From Lysinibacillus boronitolerans JCM 21713 = 10a = NBRC 103108 (GTDB taxonomy: Bacteria; Bacillota; Bacilli; Bacillales_A; Planococcaceae): a stretch of 64,000 nt of DNA. Numbering within the stretch: the first letter of the stretch is position 1; every line of letters starts with the position of its first letter. Below are positions 28,060 to 37,363 of this stretch, piece after piece. A program made the translations under genes and the position numbers. The stretch is from assembly GCF_000772935.1 (NCBI RefSeq), contig NZ_JPVR01000061.1:1-64000 (forward strand), read 5' to 3'. The notes under the pieces are model-generated. The model was not told where the DNA came from. It made no database searches and worked only from the letters and a program-made list of their open reading frames with translations.

Positions 28060-29628
28060 ATGAAATCGCATCAGTTAAAATTAAAGCATCTTATAATGGG
28101 CGTAGCGATGGCGGCATTCTTTTTTACAAGCATTGGTAGTGTTTGGGGCGGGTATAGGATGAACATTGATTCCATTAAGGAAAATACGCTAGAAACGAAT
28201 AGAGTTTATGCTCAAAAATTGGCCTCAACGGCTGATTCCTATCTACATGAGGCTTTTCAAATCTTAGGATATAGTGCGGATCAGATCAGGACGAAAATGG
28301 ATGATGAACAAGTATTGAATCAGGAAACAGAGCGATTGAGATTGCAAAATCAAATGTTCAATTCTGTGGTTATAACAAATGCAAAGGGACTTGTTTTATC
28401 TGTCTCCCCACCCTCTATAGAGATTAAAGGAGAGGTTTTAACATCAATTGGCGCTAAAGAGGCATTAGCCAAAAAGACACCAATTATTTCTAAGCCATAT
28501 GAGGCGATGACAGGGCGGCTCATCATTTTTATATCGTACCCTATTTTCTCAGAGTCCAATGAATATTTAGGAATGATTGCTGGCACTATTTATTTAAAGG
28601 AACCTAATGCCTTTAAAACCTTATTGGGAGAACATTATAGTAAGGATGGTTCTTACGTATATGTAGTTGATTCAGATGGACGAGTTATCTATCATCAAGA
28701 TCCAAGCCGTATTAATGACGTTGTAACCAAAAATAAAGTGGTTCAAGCTGTTACATCCGGCAAGGATGGTGCTCAACTAGTTGAAAATACAAAAGGTGTG
28801 AAAATGCTAGCTGGCTATAGTGCAGTGGCATCGACAGGGTGGGGAGTTGTTGCACAGAAACCTTTAGATGTAGCATTAGCACCTTCATTTGATCGTGTAC
28901 AGGAGGTCATTATAAAATCTGTTCCTCTTATGATTGTTTCGATCATCATTGTACTTTGGGCTGCAGCACGTATTGCGAATCCTTTACAACAACTAGCATC
29001 ATTAACAGAAGAAAGTTTAGATAAGAAAAATGTTGAAGGTTTAAAATCTGTAAGTGGATGGTACTTTGAAGCCTATTCTTTGAAGAATGCATTGGTTCGA
29101 AGTTTATCGTTCCTACATGGACAGGTCTCTTTTTTTAAGGATCAATCTACTGTTGATCCACTGACGGGTATTACGAACCGACGTACAATGGATTCAATGC
29201 TTGCTGAGTGGTTAGCAAATAAGATACCTCATGCCATTATTTTGCTAGATTTAGATCACTTTAAAAGTGTGAATGATACATATGGACATGCAATAGGCGA
29301 TAAAGTTCTACAATTTTTAGCTAGACAAATGGAATCAGTAGCTCGTGAAGGCGATGTCTGCTGCCGGTACGGTGGCGAGGAATTTGTCATGCTTCTTCCG
29401 AATACGACGGCACAGGAAGCAACACTAGTTGCTGAACAACTACGAAAAGCTTTAGCCGATACAGTCAGTCCATGTGGTAGACCAATAACATTATCTGCAG
29501 GAATAGCGGTCTATCCAGCGATGGCAAATACAACTGAAGCGCTAATTGAAGCGGCTGATGATGCACTTTACCTAGCGAAACAAGAAGGGCGCAATCAAGT
29601 AAAAGTTGCAGTCTCAAAAAAGGATTAA
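28060..29628 (+). CDS. Diguanylate cyclase with extracellular Cache sensor
   Basis: A protein of about 522 residues that should make cyclic di-GMP from GTP. TM1 (LIMGVAMAAFFFTSIGSVWGG) precedes a dCache-type extracellular sensor (about 40-280), then TM2 (LMIVSIIIVLWAAARIA) and a C-terminal GGDEF domain. The active site reads GGEEF, a functional variant, and an RxxD inhibitory site (REGD) lies five residues before it, so product feedback is expected. The preceding block DPLTGITNRRTMD is intact. ATG 28060 has GGAGGG upstream. The gene is alone; targets of the signal are not in the window. Confidence 0.92.
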   Translation: MKSHQLKLKHLIMGVAMAAFFFTSIGSVWGGYRMNIDSIKENTLETNRVYAQKLASTADSYLHEAFQILGYSADQIRTKMDDEQVLNQETERLRLQNQMFNSVVITNAKGLVLSVSPPSIEIKGEVLTSIGAKEALAKKTPIISKPYEAMTGRLIIFISYPIFSESNEYLGMIAGTIYLKEPNAFKTLLGEHYSKDGSYVYVVDSDGRVIYHQDPSRINDVVTKNKVVQAVTSGKDGAQLVENTKGVKMLAGYSAVASTGWGVVAQKPLDVALAPSFDRVQEVIIKSVPLMIVSIIIVLWAAARIANPLQQLASLTEESLDKKNVEGLKSVSGWYFEAYSLKNALVRSLSFLHGQVSFFKDQSTVDPLTGITNRRTMDSMLAEWLANKIPHAIILLDLDHFKSVNDTYGHAIGDKVLQFLARQMESVAREGDVCCRYGGEEFVMLLPNTTAQEATLVAEQLRKALADTVSPCGRPITLSAGIAVYPAMANTTEALIEAADDALYLAKQEGRNQVKVAVSKKD

Positions 29629-29639
29629 AAAAAATATAA

Positions 29640-29892
29640 TAAAAGAGCTTACAACGCAAATTTTTGGGGTAATGATTAATGCAAACATCATTTGGGCAAG
29701 CTATGTATAAGTCATCCGCCACATGACTTTTAAACATGTTCAAATGATATGTAACTCGGGCCACATCTCTTGATCGACTTGACAAGACGTAAGGTTATCC
29801 CCCTTTCCCTTATGACAGCCAAGTACGACTAGATGCATGCCTATATATCGTCAAAAGCCAAGCGAGCACCGATGCTCCTTGGCTTTTTTTGT
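29640..29892 (+). ncRNA. Possible structured RNA or long 3' leader ending in a terminator
   Basis: No ORF of note occupies this stretch after the cyclase gene. It ends in a strong terminator hairpin. AGCCAAG occurs twice, at 29817 and 29856, and both copies can pair with the single CTTGGCT at 29878. ACGA at 29825 can also pair with TCGT at 29848. Two mutually exclusive folds are therefore possible, as in attenuators. I could not match it to a known riboswitch, 6S, tmRNA or T-box core. It may simply be the cyclase 3' UTR. Confidence 0.35.
29856..29892 (+). terminator. Rho-independent terminator
   Basis: AGCCAAG-C-GAGC pairs with GCTC-CTTGGCT (one bulged C) around a 6-nt loop, followed by seven T. 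Confidence 0.88.
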
Positions 29893-30000
29893 TGAGTGCT
29901 TTAGTGAAGTTCATTTGATATTTGGTGGGGAATACAAATAGGGTAGAATCCTTATGAAATGCTTGGGAATAATTAGGTTGTTCTAATGAGGAGTGTGGGA

Positions 30001-30335
30001 GTGATCACAAAAGTGAGGAATCCGCTCAAAGAGGGTGGAGAAGTGATCACAAAAGAGTTGCCCCCGCTCATAAGGAGTCTGAAAGTGATCACAAAAGAGC
30101 TGCCTCCGCTCATAAGGAGTGAGGAAGTGATCACAAAAGAGTTGCCCCCGCTCATAAGGAGTCTGAAAGTGATCAAAAAGGGTTGTTCCTGCTCATAAGG
30201 AGTCTGAAAGTGATCACAAAAGAGTTGCCCCCGCTCATAAGGAGTAAGAAAGTGATCCATAAAGAGTTGCCCCCGCTCATAAGAAGTGTAAAAGTAATCC
30301 CTAGAAATCAATCCTACCTGGGTTACTAAGGGGAA
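30001..30335. repeat. Eight tandem 42-bp repeats with a GTGATCAC palindrome
   Basis: Units start at 30001, 30043, 30085, 30127, 30169, 30210, 30252 and 30294. The spacing is 42 bp throughout except for one 41-bp step caused by a 1-base loss. Inner units are nearly identical and contain the palindrome GTGATCAC and a GCTCATAAGGAGT block; outer units are more diverged. Since 42 is a multiple of 3, the array leaves open frames on both strands, but these show only the repeat and have no credible start signals. The 42-bp step equals four helical turns. Confidence 0.92.
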
Positions 30336-30513
30336 TTGAAACTATTTTTCGACAAAGAAATTAGCATAGTCTGAAACTATTATAAGTATTAAGAATTTTA
30401 CCTGACTATTTTAAACTTATCTATGAAGGTTCACTAGCCTTTGGTCGATATAAAGGATATGAGCAAAATGATATTTGTACGTATCAAAATACATAAGCGA
30501 AAGGAAGAGTGGA

Positions 30514-33500
30514 ATGGATAAATCTAAAATCCAAAAAGTAAATAAAGCCTTGATTGCAACAGTATTTGCTTCAAGTGGGATTGCTGTAGTAGTACCACCA
30601 CCAAAAGCAGCAGCGGCTTCTTCTCCCTTTACGGATATTAACCAGTACACAGATCATTATAACGATATATTAAAATTATATTCACAAGGGGTAATTAAAG
30701 GGTTTGCCGACAATACATTTCGTCCAGATGTGAATGTAACACGTGGACAGGCAGCGAAAATGTTGGCAACTGTTTTAAAATTGGATACGAAAAATATCCA
30801 AGATCCTTATTTTAAAGACGTACCTAAAGGTAGCGAATATTATAAATATGTCGCTGCATTGCAAAACGCAGGCATCATGTCAGGTTATTCAAACGGAACA
30901 TTTATGCCAAATGAAGTCATTACTCGAGGCGAACTTGCCAAAATGGTAGTGGTTGGATTCCATTTAGAGGTATCCCAAAATTATAATAATATTTTTAAGG
31001 ATGTTAATAGCCAAACAAGTAACGCTCTCTATATTCAAACAGTTATTGACTTAAATATTACCGAGGGTACAACCCCGGTTACTTTCTCACCGTTTGCTCC
31101 AGTAACCCGTGGACAGTTTGCTTCGTTTGTTGTAGGTTCACAGGAGAAGAAGAGCAATGAAACATCATTCAAAATTACAAGTGTTGAAGATGATACAGTT
31201 TATGTAAATGGTGAATCTTACACAATTCCAGAACATCTTTCTCATATTTTTAACGACTATAATGCACCTGTCTTAAAAGGTGCCTACATTGAGGGTGATC
31301 TTTCAGGGAAAGTAATTCGATCCATTTCAAAGCTAACGCTTAATGCAAGTGGAACAAGTTCTCGTTCACTTGATTTCGATGGTAATTACGGATCTTTTGG
31401 TGCAACGATTATTGTAAATGGTAACTATATTGAATTCTCTAATATGACATTGACAGGGACAATGTTTGTCAATGAAACAGTTCGCCCACCATTGCATATA
31501 GGTGCTGCAAACCATCAACCATTAGCTCTTGGACGTGTAGCAAGTAACAATATCTCATTTATCAATTGGTCGAATCCAGATAACAATAAAGGAGAAGATT
31601 CGTCGAGCAACAATTCGAATGATCTTCAAAATTGGACAAAACCAAATACTGATAATGACAAGCCATTTGTCAATTGGTCTAAAGAAAAAGAGGAAATGAA
31701 AAATGTTGAAAAGTACCTTGAATTCTATAACAGCAGTGTTTCTCGACTCGTCGTTTCTCAAACGGGTACAAAAATTGAAACAAATACAAAACTACCACGA
31801 GTAGACATCATTGGAAATGTGCGAGAGTTTGAAATTCAAGGCAATATTGGTACGTTAAATTTAAATACTGAAACAAAACTCACAATTTATGGTTCAGGAA
31901 ATATAGATTGGATTAATTACAATAGCTATACAGATCTTGAGCTGTATATTGATGGTCGAATCGGCACATTATTTGTTGATAATGCATATGGCAAGATTGA
32001 TATTGGAGATTATACGTATATTGATAAAGTTATTTTACCTAAGGACGTGTCACCGAATGATATCTTCGATGACTTCTTAGATGATAAAGATAATGTTGGG
32101 GAAATTACTGATCCAGATGGCAAACCAATCGATAAAGACGATAATGAGAACCAAAATCCTGATGATAAAACAAAACCTCTTGTTAGTATTACGGAACTCC
32201 AATTACTAAATGGTAGTGAGATACAAGTAGATTTCACTTCAGATGAAGTCGGTACCTACTACTACATTGTGCGTGAAAAGGATGTAGAGGCACCAAATAA
32301 AAGTGAAATGGTCAACCGTCTTTCAAACAAGAATGTAGCACATGGAACTGGTGCAGCCATTAAAGGTAAGAATACTATTAAGGTTTCTAATTTAGGTGAG
32401 AAAAAAGAATATGTTATCTACATTATGGTAGTAGATGGATCGAAAAATGCATCAGATATTGTATCTCAATCCTTCCAAATGAAAGATGCATCACCACCAG
32501 TAGTAAAATCTTTACAAGTTACGCCTTTACATGGTGGAACAAGAGCTGAATTCAAGTTTACTGCAAGTGAACCTGGAGACTATTACTATTATTTACGCCC
32601 AAAAACGACAGCACCTGACCCAACAACAGCAGATATTGTTGCCAATCCAACGGGTAAAGGGAAAGCAAAGGCTGGCGCATTAGGCATAACAGAAATTTTA
32701 ACAGGCTTACAGGCTGAAACAGGCTATCAGCTTTATGTAGTAATGAAAGATGAATCAGGCAACTTTTCAGTAGACCCTGCTGTAGCTAAGGATTTTACAA
32801 CGAAAGAGCTTGATAATATTCATCCGTTTGTAGACAATGTGAAGCTTGAACCTGCAAGTAAAGTAAACCAATTTTATGTTTATTTTAATGAGGCTTTAGA
32901 TCCTGAAAGTGCGCGAGATGTAAATAATTATGATTTATCCGGAACAGTTATTGTTAATACAACAGGTCAGAAAAAAATTAAACCTTCTTCTGTGGAATAC
33001 AAAGAAGGTGACAAAAAAGTATTATTTACCATCCCTTCAGGAACCGGATTTGTTTACAAGGATACATTACGCGTAACGATTTTACCTGGTGTCAAGGATT
33101 TAGCAGGGAATGATTTTGAGAATTCGAATACAGTACAACCCGGTGGAAATATCCGTAACTTTGCGGAATACGTCCATGAAAAATTTGAAATGCCTGTCAT
33201 TAACATAGAGAATATTGTAAATAAACCGGATGAATCGGATAATTTCAAACGAGTAGAAGTTGAGTTTAAACCAAGTAAGGCTGGTACGTACTATTATATG
33301 ATGCTACCTGATACTGTTGTTGATAATGGTGAAACTAAAACATTTAAACAATATTTAACGGACAAAGGAATTACAGAGCGTGATTTTGTAAATGAATTTG
33401 CTGCAGATTCATCATCAAAATCCGGATATTTCCAAATAGATGGTAAAGATATTTATGTTGAAATGGGTTCTGGACCAGCTGATTTAGAAGAAAAAACCAA

Positions 33501-34881
33501 AAAATTCCCAATTACTATTTCGAAAGACAAACTTAACCCATTCTTAAGCTATTCTGTTTATATGGTTTTAAAAGATCGTGGTGGAGAAATATCTAAAATC
33601 ACATCGAGAGAAATGATTGGAGATTCTAAGGCGCCTTTAATTTCTGATTTAGTGTTAAAATCAGGTACTATAAAAGGACCCGATGATAAACAAGCTACTA
33701 TTAGCTTTAATACTGATGAGACAACAGAACTTCATTATTGGTTTGTACCAAAGAAAAATGCTGATGGTAGTGAAAATCCAGATGCAAAACTTACAATAAA
33801 CACAGCTGCAGAAAGAAAACAATTAGAAGATAAACTAAAATCCAGTCCTTCTATTAAAAAGAGTGGTAAAGGTGCCTCAGGTATATTAGATATGAGTGGA
33901 ATTTCCTTAACCCCTCATACAGAATATGTTGTCTACTTTGGTGCACAAGATACGTACGGTAATTTTACTGTTTACACAGCTGATTCAAGCGGTAATAATC
34001 ATGATGAAACAGAAAATGGCTGGATGAAACAAAACTTTTATTCAGATGGTACACCACCACGGTTCGAAAAAATTGTCGATGGGAAAAAGAAACAGAACAT
34101 AGTTTATCGTAATCCTAATGAAACATTTACAATCACTTTTAGTGAAGCTATTATGCGTGATTCGAATGGCAAATCTACTATAAATGATTTAAGCTTGTTA
34201 AGTATTGAAAATGAAAATGGTGATGACATAACATCAGAATACCAATTTGTTTCTTACACAAGAGGTACAAAAACCACAGATGAAAGTTATTTAATTATAA
34301 AACCATCTTCGTCTGGTACAATGGACAAAACGTTTACAGTGAAAATGAAGGATGATGCAGTAGACTATCAAATTACAGGATTTACTGGTAATAAATTTGA
34401 TGTCAATGACTTTGGTAAATATGTACATCAAGGTGCAGTTACAAATAGCATTGAGGATGCAGTAGTGACAGGTACAAATATAGGTACAAGCAATGTTCCA
34501 GCTTCAAAAACAATGCGCGCTATTGTAAACATTGATGCCGATTTATCATACGAACAAAGATATTATTATGCAGTTACGGGCTCAGCAACTAAAATTGATC
34601 CACAGCTAGTAATTGATTTGGTTAAAGACCCTAACACACCTAACAATTCTATACTAGTGTATGGAACTGGTGTATTATCAGCAACAAACCCTGCAGGAAA
34701 GCAATTCACATTGGATTTAACTGCTCCTGTATCGACTACTCCTGGATATAACCCTATCTTTAGAAAAGGCAATAATTTCTTTATATTCACTTTAGATAAA
34801 TTCGGTAATATTGTATTAGCCAAAAATCAAAATAATATGAATAATAGTTACTTTGAAATTGGCTCTGATATTAAACCATAA
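30514..34881 (+). CDS. Large SLH-domain surface protein
   Basis: The protein has about 1455 residues. A signal peptide (KALIATVFASSGIAVVV, then a likely cut after PKAAAA) is followed by three SLH domains in the first 220 residues (TRGQAAKML, TRGELAKMV, TRGQFASFV), so it is anchored by its N-terminus. Next comes a beta-rich domain (about 230-520) related to one in the protein encoded at 53227-54870, then an acidic linker and a long series of Ig/FN3-like modules with recurring TYYYIV/DYYYYL-type strands and SbsA-like 'SxxFDxTLN' folds. ATG 30514 is chosen because AAAGGAAGAG precedes it. An outer surface or S-layer-associated role is inferred; no enzyme motif is visible. Confidence 0.9.
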   Translation: MDKSKIQKVNKALIATVFASSGIAVVVPPPKAAAASSPFTDINQYTDHYNDILKLYSQGVIKGFADNTFRPDVNVTRGQAAKMLATVLKLDTKNIQDPYFKDVPKGSEYYKYVAALQNAGIMSGYSNGTFMPNEVITRGELAKMVVVGFHLEVSQNYNNIFKDVNSQTSNALYIQTVIDLNITEGTTPVTFSPFAPVTRGQFASFVVGSQEKKSNETSFKITSVEDDTVYVNGESYTIPEHLSHIFNDYNAPVLKGAYIEGDLSGKVIRSISKLTLNASGTSSRSLDFDGNYGSFGATIIVNGNYIEFSNMTLTGTMFVNETVRPPLHIGAANHQPLALGRVASNNISFINWSNPDNNKGEDSSSNNSNDLQNWTKPNTDNDKPFVNWSKEKEEMKNVEKYLEFYNSSVSRLVVSQTGTKIETNTKLPRVDIIGNVREFEIQGNIGTLNLNTETKLTIYGSGNIDWINYNSYTDLELYIDGRIGTLFVDNAYGKIDIGDYTYIDKVILPKDVSPNDIFDDFLDDKDNVGEITDPDGKPIDKDDNENQNPDDKTKPLVSITELQLLNGSEIQVDFTSDEVGTYYYIVREKDVEAPNKSEMVNRLSNKNVAHGTGAAIKGKNTIKVSNLGEKKEYVIYIMVVDGSKNASDIVSQSFQMKDASPPVVKSLQVTPLHGGTRAEFKFTASEPGDYYYYLRPKTTAPDPTTADIVANPTGKGKAKAGALGITEILTGLQAETGYQLYVVMKDESGNFSVDPAVAKDFTTKELDNIHPFVDNVKLEPASKVNQFYVYFNEALDPESARDVNNYDLSGTVIVNTTGQKKIKPSSVEYKEGDKKVLFTIPSGTGFVYKDTLRVTILPGVKDLAGNDFENSNTVQPGGNIRNFAEYVHEKFEMPVINIENIVNKPDESDNFKRVEVEFKPSKAGTYYYMMLPDTVVDNGETKTFKQYLTDKGITERDFVNEFAADSSSKSGYFQIDGKDIYVEMGSGPADLEEKTKKFPITISKDKLNPFLSYSVYMVLKDRGGEISKITSREMIGDSKAPLISDLVLKSGTIKGPDDKQATISFNTDETTELHYWFVPKKNADGSENPDAKLTINTAAERKQLEDKLKSSPSIKKSGKGASGILDMSGISLTPHTEYVVYFGAQDTYGNFTVYTADSSGNNHDETENGWMKQNFYSDGTPPRFEKIVDGKKKQNIVYRNPNETFTITFSEAIMRDSNGKSTINDLSLLSIENENGDDITSEYQFVSYTRGTKTTDESYLIIKPSSSGTMDKTFTVKMKDDAVDYQITGFTGNKFDVNDFGKYVHQGAVTNSIEDAVVTGTNIGTSNVPASKTMRAIVNIDADLSYEQRYYYAVTGSATKIDPQLVIDLVKDPNTPNNSILVYGTGVLSATNPAGKQFTLDLTAPVSTTPGYNPIFRKGNNFFIFTLDKFGNIVLAKNQNNMNNSYFEIGSDIKP

Positions 34882-34889
34882 TAGTCACC

Positions 34890-34927
34890 AACACCCTTCA
34901 GCGTATATACTGAGGGGTGTTTTTTTG
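34890..34927 (+). terminator. Rho-independent terminator
   Basis: ACACCCTTCAG and CTGAGGGGTGT form the stem, followed by seven T. Confidence 0.88.
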
Positions 34928-34988
34928 GTCAATTAAATTTCACAGTGTCAATCGTTGGTCAAATTGTGAACATTCGCAGTCTTTTATT

Positions 34989-35219
34989 CGAGAATCATTT
35001 TCAATTATAGTAGTAATTGCAAGAAGGTAGATAGGAGGAGTTAGGTGCATTATGTGGACTCTTGCTGCTATCAAAGTGCTTTATGTTAGGACAATCAAAT
35101 TGAGTATATTCAGCAATTTCAAGTCATACATGGTAGCAAAGGAACGCTCTTAGATATTTTTCTAAAAGAGGATGAGCTAGAGTATTATTTGATTTTTATA
35201 AAGTGATCTTGCCTGTCCT
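34989..35219 (+). pseudogene. Decayed short ORF with Fur-like box and ribosome binding site
   Basis: CGAGAATCATTTTCA at 34989 matches the 7-1-7 Fur pattern at 11 of 14 defined positions. AGGAGGAG at 35033 then precedes a GTG at 35045. The frame reads MHYVDSCCYQSALC, an in-frame TAG, then about 40 more sensible codons (DNQIEYIQQFQVIHGSKGT and onward) to a TGA at about 35206. A +1 shift continues a hydrophobic frame. This looks like the degraded start of a former gene, but I cannot name it. Confidence 0.35.
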
Positions 35220-35703
35220 ACACATTAAGAAATAGTAGAACTCATGAAGTAATCCATTTCAGTTGCATTATCGTTTTATATCAAATTACACGAAATTGTG
35301 GATCTCCTTACCTGCTGTGAAGGAAAGGGAAGGTTAGACATTAGTTTTTCCTGAAAACAGTAAAGTTACAACAAAGAGGCTGGGGCAAAAGAAGAAATGT
35401 TAGACCATTTACAAGTTTGGTCTAACATTTTTTTGCGTTATTAGAATACATATACTTTAATAAACCACAAAACTAACACTTATTTTTTACTTTTTCTCAA
35501 TAAAATGAATTATATCCACCCTATTTCAGCTAGGGAGAAAAACTACTTAATTACAATTTGCTATATCTTTTTATGAAAGAATAATATTTATAAATGTTAT
35601 TATTTTACAATAAATACTTATTTTAATAAAATGTAGTTATAAATCATTTTTATGGCAAATTAGTAAAATTAATAGATGAGATGCATTACAAGGAGGAAAA
35701 GAA
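35220..35703. other. Non-coding gap before the AT-rich island
   Basis: Apart from the terminator at 35396, which is preceded by AGAGGCTGGGGCAAAAG, I see only AT-rich sequence. The AGAGGCTGGGRCAAAA motif just before a hairpin is, as I recall, a widespread intergenic element of Firmicutes, often near mobile or transferred segments. The promoter of the transporter operon must lie between about 35440 and 35690. Confidence 0.45.
35396..35434 (+). terminator. Rho-independent terminator
   Basis: AATGTTAGACCA pairs perfectly with TGGTCTAACATT and a T run follows. No intact plus-strand gene lies directly before it. Confidence 0.8.
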
Positions 35704-36624
35704 ATGAGTAATATTTTAACATTGTCGAACGTCACAAAGAGTTATCGAAATAATAAAGTAATTAATAATGTTTCCTTCTCAGTTCCGAAAGGTGAAGTAA
35801 TAGGGTTAGTTGGACCAAATGGTGCAGGAAAGACAACACTTATGCGAATAATTATGGGATTAATAACAAAGTTTGAGGGAGAGGTTCGGTTTGATATTGA
35901 AAAGCAACCTTTACAACAATCTCATGTAAAACGTATTGGAGGACTGATTGAATACCCCAGTTTTTATCCTTATATGAGTGGAATGGATAACCTTATTTAT
36001 TTTGCAGAGATTTCAGGGGGATTTGATAGAGATAATGTATCATCTGTAGTGCATTTATTAGGGATTGAAGGTTTTGTTCATAAGAAGGTAAAAAGGTATT
36101 CTTTAGGAATGAAACAGAGGTTAGGCATTGCACAGGCACTAGTTAATAATCCTAAATTATTAATTTTAGATGAACCCACAAATGGATTAGATCCAGAAGG
36201 AGTTGCTGAAATAAGAGAAATATTAGAAAAAGTTTCAAAAGAGAGAGGGATATCAATTCTTATATCCAGCCATATTTTGTCAGAGATCGAAGCTGTTTGT
36301 GATAAAGTTTTGTTTTTGAAGAAGGGAACTGTAGTAGATTATATTGATTTAAAAGCAGAAAAACAGACTGATAGAGAAATACTTGAATTTATCATAGAAA
36401 CTAAAAAAATAGAAATGGTAAAAAACTATTTAAATGATATACAAAACATACCTTTTATAGAAATCGATCAAGGTAAAGTAAAATTTCAATATCTCTATAA
36501 GGATTCTGATTCTCTTATAGTAGATTTAGTAAAAAATAACATTAGTATAAATGCTATTTATCCTCTTCGCAAAGATTTAGAAAAGAGATTTTTTGAATTA
36601 ATGGGGGGAAATAAGATTGAATAG
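35704..36624 (+). CDS. ABC transporter ATP-binding protein (BcrA/LanF type)
   Basis: A 306-residue ATPase with Walker A GPNGAGKTTLMR, signature SLGMKQRLGIAQAL and Walker B LLILDEPTNGLDPEG, all typical of the DRI/BcrA group that powers bacitracin or lantibiotic self-protection exporters. The C-terminal 80 residues form the extra domain common in this group. It has a strong AAGGAGG site. The stop overlaps the first permease gene by 8 bp. The gene is much more AT-rich than genes before 30 kb, suggesting acquisition by transfer. Substrate unknown; antimicrobial peptide is the best guess. Confidence 0.9.
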   Translation: MSNILTLSNVTKSYRNNKVINNVSFSVPKGEVIGLVGPNGAGKTTLMRIIMGLITKFEGEVRFDIEKQPLQQSHVKRIGGLIEYPSFYPYMSGMDNLIYFAEISGGFDRDNVSSVVHLLGIEGFVHKKVKRYSLGMKQRLGIAQALVNNPKLLILDEPTNGLDPEGVAEIREILEKVSKERGISILISSHILSEIEAVCDKVLFLKKGTVVDYIDLKAEKQTDREILEFIIETKKIEMVKNYLNDIQNIPFIEIDQGKVKFQYLYKDSDSLIVDLVKNNISINAIYPLRKDLEKRFFELMGGNKIE

Positions 36625-37351
36625 TACTATAAGAATATCAATATTAGAGGTTAAACAATTATTCAAAAGATATGGCATTTGGTCAAGTTTATTTATTGCA
36701 GTTTTGTACACTATTTTAATTTATCTAAAAAGGCCGTTGAACCCATCCACCTCCGATTTGGAAACATATTACAATCACTTTGGTGATATTTCGTACTATC
36801 TTATTCTCATTATGCCCTCTTTTATTATGTCCAGAGAGTTTTCATTAAAAACTTCTACAATTATATTCACAGGATCTTTCTCACGTATAAATATAGTTCT
36901 ATCAAAATTACTTTCATTGCTTTTAATTGGATGTATTGTAGGAACTATTCATCGATTACTAGCAAATTTATTGTGGATATTGGAACATAATGAATTTACT
37001 CTGATTAATCTTACACACGATATATTTACAAATCTAATAAATTATTTACTTATTTCTTTTTTTGTTTCAAGCTTATCTTTCATCATTGGGTTTATTACGT
37101 TCAGTCAAATTGCAACAATTATTTCCATTATTTTTATGTTTTCATTTGAGAGTATGATTAGAGGTATTATTTTAATAAAATTAGACCCTACAACAAAATT
37201 TGCTCTTTGGGTTAAAGAGAATCCACTGGCTTTGGTTTATAAGGGAATGCAATATAATAATTTATCAGTATCAAATAATATTTGTTTAGCATTAACAGGC
37301 TTAGTATTATTTTTGGTATCTTTAATAATTATTAATAAAAGGGAAATTTAG
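36617..37351 (+). CDS. ABC-2 type permease, first subunit
   Basis: A 244-residue protein with six predicted membrane helices and the ABC-2 pattern: an N-terminal cytoplasmic start (RISILEVKQLFKRYGIW), then MPSFIMSREFSLKTSTIIFTGSFSR, where the REFS..T block is typical of BcrB/LanE-type permeases. It partners the ATPase just upstream (8-bp overlap) and the related permease 12 nt downstream. The two permeases have the same length and layout but low identity, as in LanEG pairs. Confidence 0.85.
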   Translation: MNSTIRISILEVKQLFKRYGIWSSLFIAVLYTILIYLKRPLNPSTSDLETYYNHFGDISYYLILIMPSFIMSREFSLKTSTIIFTGSFSRINIVLSKLLSLLLIGCIVGTIHRLLANLLWILEHNEFTLINLTHDIFTNLINYLLISFFVSSLSFIIGFITFSQIATIISIIFMFSFESMIRGIILIKLDPTTKFALWVKENPLALVYKGMQYNNLSVSNNICLALTGLVLFLVSLIIINKREI

Positions 37352-37363
37352 GAGATCGATAAT

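Noticed and set aside
29640-29860. Cyclic-di-GMP riboswitch after the diguanylate cyclase
   Set aside because: The conserved GEMM core could not be found, and no gene directly follows the terminator.
29973-30311. Open frames on both strands through the 42-bp repeats
   Set aside because: They exist because 42 is a multiple of 3. There is no ribosome binding site or family-like sequence, and a 1-base loss shifts the plus frame.
30001-30335. CRISPR array
   Set aside because: The units are contiguous imperfect repeats with no unique spacers of constant length, and there are no cas genes.
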